Source: Kappaphycus alvarezii
Taxonomy: Eukaryota > Rhodophyta > Florideophyceae > Gigartinales > Solieriaceae
DNA length: 64,000 nt
Reading direction: 5' to 3'
NCBI GenBank assembly: GCA_002205965.3
Contig: NADL03000064.1
Span: 248,001 to 312,000 of the forward strand
Shown: piece after piece, positions 47,329 through 58,700 of the stretch
Position numbering within the stretch: the first letter of the stretch is position 1
How the letters are laid out: every line of letters starts with the position of its first letter
The notes under the pieces: model-generated
What the model was told of the DNA's origin: nothing
Database searches by the model: none
The model's input: the letters and a program-made list of their open reading frames with translations, nothing else
Program-made: the position numbers and the translations under genes

Positions 47329-48567
47329 ATGTAGAATTCAGAGAGCTCTATTAATGAGCTTGATGATGACACAATCCGCAAAATAGTTTGCGTCATCGAT
47401 CAAGTTCGCAGACGAGGTAACAACGCCATTTTAGCGTCATGTATCGCCTGGATCGTTATACTTCTTGGTGGTGACGGTCGAGGCCCAGAAACTATTCCTA
47501 GAGGGCTCTTTTCTTTTTCAGCCATGGTCATGGGCACATACTCCTCCTTCTTTACACGACTTTATAGAATGCCTTTAGAGACATTCATGCAACTTGCTGA
47601 AAAACTTACGTTGGAAGACGGACGAAAATTTCGGAGAAGCTGCCCTCTTCTTCGTCTATCGGTAACACTGCGGTGGTTAGCTGGTGGATCGTATCTAGAT
47701 ATAGCTCTTGCGCATGGAATATCGCTATATACTCTTTACTATTACATTGAGGATACAATAGATGTCCTTGATCGCGTTTTGGATTTATCATTCCCATACA
47801 CAAACGAAACCTGGTTACGTCGTGTCTCCGATGGGTTTTCACGTGGTGGTCGAAGTGCTTTACGAATGTGCTGCGGTGCACTTGATGGCATCGCCATTAA
47901 GATTAAGGAGCCTCAGTCCTGGGAAGTGCCAAACCCTTCCACCTATTTCAACAGAAAAGGTTGGTTTGCTCTCATTTTGCAAGCTATGTGCGACTCGGAC
48001 TACCGTTTTACATTGACATCGTGCGTCTCAGCGGGCTTAACGCATGACAGTGTTGCTTATTCTATAAGCAGTCTGTCACGTCTGCTGCAAATGAAAGAGA
48101 ACGGGCTATTAGAAGGCTTCTGGGTAGCAGCGGATGAAGCATACAATTGTATGCATCGACTTTTAACTCCGTGACCTGGAGGCACTCTTTCAATCTCGAA
48201 AGACTGTTTCAACTATTGGCAGTCTTCAGCCAGAATATTCATAGAACAAGCATTTGGAATTTTGGTCGCCAGGTGGGGCGTGTTGTGGAGACCTCTAAGC
48301 TGCTCCTTGCAGCAGAACGCCAGGATAATTGCCGTTTGCTGCAAATTACATAACTACATTATTGACAACAACGGTGGAATTGAGGTCCCTCCTCCATCAG
48401 GTGTGGATGATAGGCATCATGCTGATGAATGTGATCGGCACGTTTACTTGCAAGATGAATGTGATTTAGATGAGGCATTACACCGACGAAGAAGGGACCT
48501 GGATTCATGTCAGCTTCGACAAGATTTCACCCGTGAAATTGAAACTATGGGGAGGAGGCGACCTTGA
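47329..48567 (+). pseudogene. Harbinger transposase (DDE_Tnp_4), nearly intact
   Basis: A DDE nuclease that would excise and insert the element. One frame runs from an ATG at 47,329 to the stop at 48,565-48,567, about 412 codons, interrupted by only two in-frame stops: TAG at 47,332 (directly after the ATG) and TGA at 48,172. The latter sits where related proteins have an aromatic residue (LLTP-x-PGG), fitting a G-to-A change in TGG. A helix-turn-helix is seen at about 47,660-47,780 (LRLSVTLRWLAGGSYLDIAL). Catalytic residues: D in CCGALDGIAIKI (about 47,886), D in WVAADEAYNC (about 48,135) and E in FIEQAFGILVARWG (about 48,250). An internal ATG at 47,524 follows a pyrimidine-CAG run, so a spliced or shorter start is possible. 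Confidence 0.88.
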
Positions 48568-48573
48568 CACAAC

Positions 48574-49934
48574 CTAATCCGAGTCTTCTGCCCCTAAAGT
48601 ACTGAGCATTGAATTATCAATCATCTTCCTCGTGCGTCGAATTCGCTTGTTAAGCACATATTTCCTCTCGTCCAGGTTTTTGTCCTCATTGCGACTTTCT
48701 AACTCATCAATTTGGGATTGAATATCCCTCTCTAACTCCATTAAACTCCTAACGGTGGACGCCACCTTGGACGATTCTTCCAACTTTTTGATCGTTTCAT
48801 TACTATTGGTGGCTTCTGCAACAGAGCTCTGTATTACAATGGGCTGAGGATTGCTGCTTGTCTGAGCAATTTTGTTGATAGCAGCAGCAACAGATTGAAT
48901 CCCGTCCTCTCTCCGGGGCTTTCTGGCTGACATCCTGTTGGGTGGAATTGCATTTCGACTTTCATCTATACTGGCGATTCCCGCTTCAACTTGTGCGGAT
49001 GGGGGAATAGATCGCAGAACAGAGTCCAGGCTTGGGTGGTTTGCAAAGACGTACTGCATATACGACACTGCATCTTCCCCGTTAGTGTAGGAAGGGAAAG
49101 CATTTGGGTCACTTTGCCCGGATTTCTGGTAATTCTCACTTGCGGTTGTATAGGAGGAGCGTAGCTTCGTCCATCGTTGTTTCAACGTTGTGCCATCTCG
49201 AATATGCGGATGCATCGTGGGATCGAACTGAGTGAGAATATCGTCTGTAACTCCGGCAATTGGTTCGGGTAGTGCCGGTTTGAAGTCTACAGAATTGAAG
49301 AGCTCCAGAAATTCATGCGCAAACGGATCATGTCGTCCCGATTCCAGTTCAGCCCTAGTTTCGGCTCGTTGGTACATTCTCTGCACACTAGTTTGGTGCC
49401 TCGCGTCAGCGATCACATGACACAATCTAGCGGTTTCATGTTTGGTTCAGTTTGGGGCCCGACGTCGCCCTCCTCCAGCCGCTCTGCGTTGACCTGAAGA
49501 GAAAGATTGACGCACCGCTGATCGTCCCATTCTGATGCAAGTTGGCTGATTCTCGGGCATTCTGTAATCCCTGCTTGAGCTATTCGGGTTGCCAAGTGGG
49601 CTTTTGTTCCTGTACCCGATAGACCCATGCGACGTAGGGCACTTGCTAAAACAACTTGTGGTAACTGTCTTGGCTGCAGACGGGGACGCGCGGGAACGAA
49701 ATCAGAATCCTCCGAAATCAAAGCTCGAGCAACGTTGTTCGTCGGTGACTCGATTTCCTCTCGTTCGGCAACGGCTGACGGTGGCATCGTACTTGCGTTT
49801 TGAGAGGGTGTGGTCAGGGGTCGTTCTCTGTCTGATGCGGCGCGTGTCGGCGATTCATTTCTTCTGTCCTCTTCATCGGTATCATTGTAAACCCACGGGG
49901 GTATTGAAGACCGCTCTCGATCAAAGGGATCCAT
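48574..49934 (-). pseudogene. Harbinger partner protein: SAP domain plus Myb-like domain
   Basis: Harbinger elements usually carry a second gene, for a Myb/SANT-like protein that binds the ends and helps the transposase into the nucleus. Here the minus strand is open from the ATG at 49,934 to 49,413 (173 residues: acidic, S/T/P-rich, then LASALRRMGLSGTGTKAHLA at about residues 95-115, a SAP-type motif). In another frame it continues from about 49,425 to 48,574 (283 residues). The second part holds DGTTLKQRWTKLRSSYTTA, SGQSDPNAFPSYTNGEDA and an RSIPPSAQ end, as in Myb-like accessory domains, then a long charged helix (SLMELERDIQSQIDELESRN) and a basic tail. One frame change near 49,415-49,425, or a small intron, separates the parts. 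Confidence 0.75.
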
Positions 49935-50242
49935 TGAGGCAAGCTATAGTTTGGAGTTGGGGTGATGGGGATACGAGGTGGGGGTTTGTGACATTCGTGG
50001 CAGGGAAGTCATTGTTTGGAAGGATTTTTGGATGTCGTTTCTTGCCACTGGCCAGAATCCAGATTCTAGATGTGGAAATCCGGATCTCATACTTTATTTC
50101 GCCCGCTGGACTTGCAGAGACCTTGGCTGCAAGTCCCTCGAGTATGGAGAGCACAGATAAAAATTTCAGGGAGCCGTATAATAAATGGCCAATCACAGGC
50201 CGCCATGAAGACCACATATTATATCCAAACATTAAATAATTT

Positions 50243-50256
50243 TGTTGGAACGACCC
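50243..50256 (-). repeat. right TIR of Harbinger element
   Basis: TGTTGGAACGACCC, followed by the target duplication TCA. An exact inverse of the left end. Confidence 0.92.
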
Positions 50257-51150
50257 TCAAGTGTTTGGTTAGCAAGATAGCGGTCAGGATCTTCGATTCG
50301 GAATGGGGTGCGTGGTAGGCTTCGCCATATGTCCCTCCATTCAGTGGTAACCACACTACTTCCTTTTATGTCCGCATATCCAATTCGAAAGCCGGGTAGC
50401 GTACTGAGATATAGTAATAAGCAGAAGATACTGAGCTTTGTGGCTGCAGTGTCCTTTCGAATTTCTTTTCTTTACGTCACGGTTGCCATGTAGTACAATT
50501 CTCGCTTTCAGTTCCCGACGTACTTGCTCATCGGTCTTCACATTATTTACAAAGTGAGTGGATATCACGTTTGCTGTACGGGGTACTTGCTTTTCATTCA
50601 CGAGTACACAGTCATCTGACCAATTACTATTGTGTTCCATCCTAAGTGCTTATCCACTATCCATGGTGGCGCGAGCTGCAATTTTCCACGACTCACTGTT
50701 TGGAACCAATAACAAAGCAGATCTTTTCAAGGGTCCATGGCCCGTCTGATTCCAGTTCACAAGGAGTTTCTGCATAATTTCAGCTTTTTTGTTCAGACTA
50801 TTGACCAATACCGTCAACCGAGTTCCAAGCTCGATTGCTGATTCTCTTTGCCATCAAATATGGTATGGATAGGTGACATGTTTCCTCATTATTAACCATC
50901 AAAAACCCTCCTATCAAACCCTGGTATCAAAGCTCATGCTATACTGAACACGACAGAAGCTCTCGCGCCAACTCACTTTGTGAGAATACACGTACGTCCT
51001 TTTGTGCTACAAGCATATGCGGCCCCTTCTGCAGTCGCCTAACAAGGAGATACTTTTCAGTATTTACGAATTTCGCTTGAACCCACTTATCTTCTTCATT
51101 CTGTTTAGATGATTTGTAGAACATCAGAACATCATCTTAATGGTTGAAAT
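50257..51150 (-). mobile_element. second Copia-like fossil, pol fragment
   Basis: Minus strand, old and broken. From high to low coordinate there is an integrase C-terminal-type segment (about 51,124-50,939, basic, with a GPHM motif) and the start of a reverse transcriptase (about 50,560-50,400, with the motif KARIVLHGNRD). It is of a different Copia lineage from the fossil at 44.85-47.04 kb. Its lower end is cut by the Harbinger element, and a remainder probably continues on the far side at about 47,040-47,125. Confidence 0.55.
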
Positions 51151-52200
51151 GTTTGAGTGTTAGTCAGGTCGGAGTACGAAGATGCAGTAGCAGCTGTAAC
51201 GCTCTTGCAGCCAGCTGTTTCTTGTGTGTATCCAACGACTCCAGTGTAATTAATTTTTACTGCAACTCTATTCTTTTGCCGGAGATACACAGCTGTAAGC
51301 TACTCCAATTCTCTGTCCACTCTGCACAAATGATCATTTCACACATTCTCTGCATCTTTACAAGCACTGCATACACTCTGCACACTTTTAATGCTAATGC
51401 TGCCAATATTTGAATCCTTCCAACTCTATCAATCTCATCATACGCTGTAAACATATTAATACTCCCCACAGTCGTGGGTCGTACTTACACACGAATTTAG
51501 CAGGGTCGATATTCAGACCTTCGTCGTGCCAAAAAAGCTCTATATACATCTATCTTGAATTTCTCTGAAGCATTTGCCGTCCGCCAAAAAAACAGCTATC
51601 GTGTATACAAATCCCGATAAAAATTTTGTTTTTGTGAAATTTCGGTTCTAGGGAATCAGTTGTCTAATTCGTACTGGATATCTTGCAGTACTGTTAAGAC
51701 AAGCTCCTGACCCTCATTTATGTTTAGCTCAGGAGACACTTGTCTCTGCTTGGGTTGCATGCATCCTCTGCTCATCCAATTGCTAATCTCTCCTACAATA
51801 ATGGCCTCATACCCCTCTTATCATCAACATCATGACTTACACGCCATTTGCGGGCCTTCTGTTTATAAATGACTGCCAATATGACTCGACTTCGGTGTCT
51901 CTTCCGCCGACATGCCTCTACTAACACTAAGAAAAGTTTTCAATTGCCCTCTCCACCACTCGCTCTCCGCTCTCATGGGAACGGGATCGCATAGATTTAC
52001 TTTTTTGCTGAACCACTGCGCAAAAATTGAAAAAGAAGGAATATAGTTCTCAACAATTCCCCTCCTTATTAGAATCAGTCCCTGAAATTCTTTTGATGCC
52101 AGCGACATTGGTGTCTTTTGCTGCACCTAGTCACTTCAAAAAAGCGAGACTCACCCGGAGATTCTCATCAGGGGCTTAGGTTCCGACACCCACAGCAAGA
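51151..52200. other. spacer
   Basis: No gene recognised. Short frames on both strands only, such as 51,144-51,413 (+) and 51,863-52,126 (-). Confidence 0.45.
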
Positions 52201-52202
52201 GT

Positions 52203-52337
52203 TTAAAAAATCGAAAAAGTGAAACAGAAAAAGAAAACAAGAAAAAGAAAAATACAAAGAAGAAAGAAAGAAAAGAAAAAAGAAAAATAGAAAAAAAGAA
52301 AAGAAGAAAATGAAAGAAAAAATGCGAGAAAAATAAA
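52203..52337 (+). repeat. A/G-rich polypurine tract
   Basis: About 135 bp almost without pyrimidines, dominated by GAAAAA and AGAAAG. The opposite-strand frame made only of F, L and S is a by-product. Confidence 0.85.
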
Positions 52338-52602
52338 ACACGTAAGTAGTCTAATAGTGGTAAGCAGCCCAAGCAAAAAATCACTGTCGTGATAGCCTAA
52401 AAAATGCTGTAAAGAAAAAGACCCTCTTAACTACTATATACCAGCAACTATCTTTAGGACAGAATCAATCAAGCTTCGTCTTACATCCCAAAAATCTGGA
52501 AACATGTTCCGAATCAAACCTCTCGAAAAGGTTTCCGACCATATCATGTGGGCGAGACTAATAAGGGCCATGCTGAGAGCAGACTATTACGAGATGCTAC
52601 CA

Positions 52603-52857
52603 TGTAGAAATTTGGAGAACTGGTAAGCTGTTGTTCTCTCTGGTCACACAGAGGGAACTTTAGCGTCCTTTTTATAGTGCGTGAAACATAGGTAAATGAA
52701 ATAGGATACTGTAGCCCCAGAAAGAGAGTAATGTACTTCGACTCCCAATGATTCAGTACAGTATCCTGATAATCAAATGCTGTACAGGATAATAATGCAA
52801 CTGAGGAGAGGATTCGTTCTTTCGATTTGCACTGTAATAATAATATTGTGATATTGC
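52603..52857 (+). repeat. dispersed repeat R1, copy B
   Basis: Same order of blocks as copy A at 42.5-42.8 kb, without the 50-bp extra segment. It contains a TACAGTA motif at the place where copy A has a variant. Confidence 0.85.
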
Positions 52858-52941
52858 CATGTAAACAGCTCAATAAATATATAAACTTTCAAGAAAATCA
52901 TAAAATATGGGCTCAAAAAAGGAATTTAGATCCCTAGTAGT

Positions 52942-53918
52942 TTATTTATTTCTATTAGACTTGATCGCTTCCACACAGTGCTTTGCCATAGACTTAACCA
53001 GGTTCTGAATTCTAATTTCAGATATTTCCTCCCATTCGAATTCGATAGCATGTTTCAGCCCTTGCACCGTGTCAAATTGCTTCCGGTTACAGTAAAAAGC
53101 ATTAATGTATGCCTCACTGGTTTTCAATTTGATAAAAAATAGTATAAAGAGCAGACCAGTCCTGTTCATTAATATTTGTCGCTTTAATCTATCCATGTAT
53201 CAGCTTTTACACATGAATAGGGGCATTTTCTTGCTGAAAATCCAATTATCACATAGATTTACAGCGGTGAATCATGCAATACACCTTCCTAAATGTTATA
53301 GTTTTCCTCAGAGTTTTGTCTGTCCTTAAAAATAGCACACGACATTCCATAAAACTAAACTCATACCCATGCTGTTACTGAGCCGCCTCCGTTTTAAAGT
53401 TTGACAAAAACTTCTTGTACTTTCTGAGATCGTTCCAATAATATTTGAATTAATCTGGCCTATCCAAGTTGAATTTTACTTGTCTGGAAAAATTACAGTT
53501 TTTCAAGAATCGATGCTTTTCTGCACATGATCAGTAGCCCATTCCAGACGAGCTTTCTTGGGTTCTTCTGTAAGCGGAGGTGGATTTTTATTTTCTTAAA
53601 CTTGAGTGCACTTGTATCCATTAAGATTTGCTGCACCAGATTTTTAACAATTGGCAGATTCAGGACAAAACAGAGCTGATTGACTGATTTTCTCCTTTGT
53701 AGGGCTCTCCTAGAAGGAGAAACCTATCAGTGGCCGACAATGTCGGCGATATTCCACTTCGTTTTGATTTTCTAACGTTTTGAGGGTCCTTGAAAAACGT
53801 CAATAACACTTAGTTCACCGGCTAAGTGTATTTGCGATTGTGTCGATGCTCTGTCCTCCACATCACATTTGAATAATTTTTCCATTTCCTGTTCGGATAG
53901 TGATTTTACTCGAGGCAT
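52942..53918 (-). pseudogene. Tc1/mariner transposase, decayed, near full length
   Basis: ATG at 53,918: MPRVKSLSEQEMEKLF, then a helix-turn-helix with ASTQSQIHLAGELSVIDVF and QGPSK, as in Tc1 transposases. Further on, LTEEPKKARLEWATDH leads into the first catalytic region (VIFPDK.NS.WIG in place of FSDEKKFNLDG). FQQENAPIHV shows the second motif with E for D. DWSALY....IENQ.G stands for WPA.SPDLNPIENLWG. The end is KHAIEFEWEEISEIRIQNLV and SMAKHCVEAIKSN, a textbook Tc1 C-terminus. The span of about 325 codons equals the family length. Several frame changes and stops. No ends were identified. It is a separate lineage from the copy at 43.2-44.5 kb, judging by its N-terminus. Confidence 0.8.
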
Positions 53919-53999
53919 TTTTTAGTCGCTGCTTTGACTTAGAGAGTGTAGATGTGATGTTCTTGGCCTTTAGTATTTTTCGTTCTACTTTTGTATCCA

Positions 54000-55768
54000 C
54001 ATACATGTTTCATTTGGGTTATACTTTGTGATGGTTTTTATCTTCTATATTTTTAGTTCGGAGAAAGTTCCTGACGTTATGAATTTATTTTGACCGTTTC
54101 CCTTTAAGGGTTTCGGCTACACTTTAATGTTTTATTCTAGGATGGATCTGAAACTCTACAGTAGACTGTTACAGCGTTGTATATGTGGACGTTCGTGAAT
54201 GGGGAAAACTGCCGGTTTCTATATTTTTGGGCGCAACGTTTACTGCAGTATATCTCACTGTACCAAAAATACCCCTTAAACGACTACAGAACTTATTATG
54301 TTCTGTAAAAGTCGGCGCCTTACCTCGACTGCAGAAAAATAACCAAAAATCCAGATTTGGTACCTCAAATTCTTACACTCAATCTTTTAGATATGTTAAA
54401 CAGAACTAACAGATTTATTTTTAATTTTAGGAAGCGAGGTTCCCGAAATAGAGTTCACGAATATGGAGGACAAAACGGTGATGTTCAAGGAGACATTTGC
54501 TCATTGTTTCTGAAGTCTACACTGACTGACAGACTATTTAGTTAAGATCTAATTAGATATTTCAAGTAGATGAAATCATGATTCGGTGAAATCAGAAATC
54601 TAGAGAGATAAATTGAATAAAAAATAAGCATATAATAGAGGGATGCAAGTCCTTCGCGATTGTAGATTCTAGAACCGGATATGTTTGCTACTTCGTTAGG
54701 GGTGGAACATGAGCTGGTCAAAAAGATACCACAGTGAGGGAAAGTATAAATCAGTTCTTTCCAACAGGTTAATAATCCAAGACCGCAACTATGATTCGTT
54801 TACTCATACAAAAGATAACTGTCGAGCATGTTAAGGAGGGCGAGGTGTTCGCTTTATCAATGAATAAATATTTTATATAGCCAAATTGGATGCCTATAGT
54901 AAGAAAGTTAGGTGTTTGGTGTGTACTAACATCAATTGCAAACGAAACTGGCAGCCTCGCCAACTTTTGTGCCAAGAAATGCAACATTCAACTATTTTTA
55001 TTGTTTTTTGATGATAACGAGAGGATATTTCTCATATTAGTCGATAAATATCTCCTACTCTTGGTAAGCATTGCTCGTTTACCTCAAGAGTCCGTTCTGC
55101 GCTCAAGAAGGCGGCCAAGAAAAAGTGCGACGAACAGATCGCGTGTCAAAGCCGTCTGAAGATTGGAACTAATAAAGCGAATAAATGTATTCCACGTATG
55201 ACTAAAATCACTAAATGGGAGGCGTAGATCTTGCTGATCAGTGAATATCACACTATACTCCTGATTTAAGATACAGAGGTAATTGTTTTCCTATGATTGT
55301 GCAGTACTTAAAGGTACTGAGTAATAAAAAATTTCATTTACAAAAGCAAGATGAGGATGCACAAATCGAAGGGCGATCCGAAGCATATTAACCTTCTTTA
55401 ATTTTTGGGTCTCTGTAATCTACAATTCAAGCATTTTCAGTTTCTTTTCTGAAGAAGTGGGGCTAAAAAAATTAAGAAATCGAAACAGTTTCGAAATTTT
55501 TCATTCCAACCCTCAGGTTTCTCCTAAAGGGCTTGAAAAAATTGCTGAGATTCATCAACCTGTGGCTACTAAGATGTGCCTAAATTGCCGAAATTTCTCT
55601 TACCTGGTCGTGAAGCATATTTTGGGTAATGGATATGATTTTAATCATACCCCAAAAGAGCTAAAACATCTCCGATGTGCCACTAATTCAAAATTCACCT
55701 CTGTAGGAATCAGTTCTACAAATTACCATGAAAGTGAATCGTTGCTGTTTATTGGCCAGTACACGTAA
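54000..55768 (+). pseudogene. piggyBac transposase, decayed
   Basis: The family signature MGGVDLADQ is read at 55,215-55,241, followed by ISHYTPDLRYRGNCFPMIVQ and a leucine-rich stretch, as in the insertion and C-terminal part of DDE_Tnp_1_7. Upstream at about 54,630-54,700 IIEGCKSFAIVDSRTGYV matches the block around the first catalytic aspartate (K.RG.K....D..TGYV). The segment 54,870-55,020 with KKVRCLVCTNINCKRN fits the 'GT.R.NR' region. A frame at 55,457-55,768 with CLNC and later C and H residues may be the cysteine-rich end. Stops and frame changes are frequent. TTAA target sites and ends were not resolved. No intact copy is present in the window. Confidence 0.75.
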
Positions 55769-58700
55769 TAGTCATAACTGAATACCAATAGCAGTCACTC
55801 TTTAGGAAATAATGGCCATTAATTACGATTCTTTTGCAAATTTAAGTCGTATATTATAATAGCTATCCCTGGGACGGTTAAACGTTTATGTAGTGACTCT
55901 CAATAACTCACTATACAAAGTTTGATATATTAGGTCTCCCTCCCAAAGACGTAATGAATACTCAATGAATTAAAAACTGTACACTGATGATCAAAGAAAG
56001 GGACTCAACACATCTTACATATTGAGGTCCGCAATTAATTAATTAATTCAATTAATTCGGAAAAAGGTGGGATTTCACTTAAAAAGTTACGTCAAAATTT
56101 AATGCAAGAATTACTAACCTTAATTTGAATGATTATTCAGATTCAATCTCACGGTCATTGGACTCAACAGTCCGGAACTGCGAATCAATACGACGACGGT
56201 GCTTCTGCGGTAGTGCTAATTCACGCGCTGTCTCTTATTTAAAATGTCATCACCAATTGAATAAAGACGTTTTTTATTCTTCTGCGGTTACTGACATCCT
56301 CATTACTGAGTAGATGCATTTGAATATTTAAATTGATTACTGAAACAAACAACCGAAACAAAGTATCATATTTGCCTTCATTCCACCTCTATTCTCTGCC
56401 AGCAAAATTCCATAACGTGCAAATTCTGCCAAAAATTCTCTCCCTCAATGCGGCCAGACAAAATCTTCTTATTACCAGCCGTCGGGACAGCATGTAGGGG
56501 AGCATGTCTACACGAAAGCCAAAAATAGGCCGATGAAACTCAAAATAAGATAGAGCAGTCCGAACAGAAGCCTATCTCCGTCTAATTTCCTAAGAAAAAT
56601 CCACGATACTGAGTAATCGGTACAAAGCGGCTTTAGCTCAACCAACTTTGTATCAAGAGTAAGTCAGAATCGATACGGAGGCTCAGAACAGTAAGTATTG
56701 GAAAAAAGGGAAGCAAAGCCGCTCGTCTGGCCCCAGATGTATTTATCAATAACCATAATGTAAAGGTAAAGACTAGTATACACCGCTAGAAAGCTTTCCA
56801 GATTTGATATAGAGCCGTATGAATTGAGAAAATTTCGAAGTGCATTGTTAATGCAATGCAGACTCAATACTAACCCCTGTAGATCCACTTGAAGCAATTT
56901 TCTGGGCGAGATCCTCACAAGTTACAACACTGGATAAAATTTGAATCGATGGATAGGTATCTATATTTGTGAGTATTGAATAACAGTTAATCACCTCTAA
57001 CGTTTCTTATAATAGCTATATTTACAGTTCTAATATTTCATATTTAATGAATTATCCTGTTTACGGCCGTAGAATGCGAGACATCAAAGCCGTTCTATAT
57101 GCATGCTTAACAGAAAATATCACAAGTATGTTAGTTGCATTGGATATTACAATGCGAATTCGTACTGCTTTAAATACTGTGAAGGGGCACAGACTTATCG
57201 CATATGTAGTTATCAGTATTTCATCGAAAAAGATCGAAGCCGTAAAAGAGTGAGAAGAACAAAAACTTTATCTTTCGTAACATCCGAGCGCAGTCTACGA
57301 CTGTTTTCAATTTTTTCATCAATTTAGAAAATATTAAAAGTGATATTGCAGGAATTTGTGTCCAAAATTGATTCTATAGTTGTGAAGTTCTTTGATTTCT
57401 CATGGGCATCAAAAGTACTCTGAAAGATTCCGACGAGTCTAATGTAGGAGATATATCACCAATTAAATGGGTAATACAAAATCGTTATTTTTGCTAGCCA
57501 CTACCAATCCATTTTAACATAGATAAAAAATAGTCCACATGGAAAACAAGGAAATGTTTAGAAAAGGATTAAAGGAAGGACAAGTGCAAGGATAATTTTT
57601 GGGACACAGAAGAGTATCAGACAGTGTAAATATTAGAGGCTGCTCTGCAGTAATTGAAATTGATTATGAATTTCATTGCAGTATTTTGATCTATGGAGAT
57701 CATGTACAAGAATATTGCAAAGTACGGCAGCATCGCCACGCATGTTTGCATTTATGTAAATGATATCAGAAATAAGTAAAAGTAATCATTTTAATATTAT
57801 TCCTTACAAATAACTACGATTTTAATCGCAATTCAGATATAAAAATTTACATACTGAGGAAGAAATAAATATTTTCATCACTCATTTTCAGTCGTAAAAG
57901 AAAAATTGCCAAAATTACAGCAAGGAAAGTATGAAATGTAGCTTTTTCGGTATTCTTGAAACTTCTTAAACTCTATATAGCCGAAAATAAACGGCAAAAA
58001 AATGTTAACTAGCTAATAAAATTAACAATTAGTATAGTAAAAAGTACCAAGGGTCTTTGCGGTAAGAAAGAATCATAATTGTGTACATAAATCTGTTTAG
58101 AAGGGTGTTAAGGGACTCGTTAGCTAGGGTACTCTATTTTATTTAATCTTCAGTAAAATTATCGATTGATTTGCCAACCAAATTAAGAAGGAGATGCTGT
58201 GATGTTTCAAACCCCCAAAAACTAACCGTTCATAAAGAGTAATTTATTTTTTCCGGAATGTTGATGGCAATTTCATTTCTTTTCTAATTGAGGTATTGTT
58301 CTATATATAAGATTTAATAAAAGAATAATTCAAGCATACTCTCTAGACGAAGATGCGAGATTTTCCACACGAAAGGTTGTGTAAACATAAATTTGTGGAA
58401 ATATTAGTACAATAATTTGGGTAAAGAAAACTCCAATAGGAATTACTGTTGGATGGGATTTTTTGTCACCCTGTAACAGTCTTAACGAACTCACTACAGA
58501 TTTTTAACCCAATAAGAAATAAAAGCCACAACAAACCAGTCCTTGTTCATTTTCTCACTTTTATTTGGACAACGCCGAAAAGAATCAACCTAGCTTAAAA
58601 AATGTTGCTGTAAATTTCATCAAATTTAGTCCATGAAATTTGATCTTTCGTGTAGGCATGCGTAGCTGAGATGCGATAAATATTTCATACTAGCACCATA

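Larger units (their letters stand above)
47129..50256 (+). mobile_element. PIF/Harbinger DNA transposon, complete, two genes
   Basis: 3,128 bp bounded by exact 14-bp terminal inverted repeats, GGGTCGTTCCAACA at 47,129-47,142 and its inverse at 50,243-50,256. TCA lies directly outside both ends (47,126-47,128 and 50,257-50,259), a 3-bp target duplication of the TNA kind usual for Harbinger. A second inverted pair, ATATAATATGTG at 47,149-47,160 and its inverse at 50,213-50,224, lies just inside, a candidate protein-binding site. The two genes converge with 6 bp between their ends. Few lesions are present, so this is among the youngest elements of the window. Confidence 0.92.

Noticed and set aside
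50922-50933. TGGTATCAAAGC, like a primer-binding site for initiator tRNA-Met
   Set aside because: It lies on the plus strand within a minus-strand Copia fossil, and no terminal repeat ends just before it. Probably chance.
52151-52384. Minus frame of F, L and S, like a membrane protein
   Set aside because: It is the complement of the polypurine tract at 52,203-52,337.
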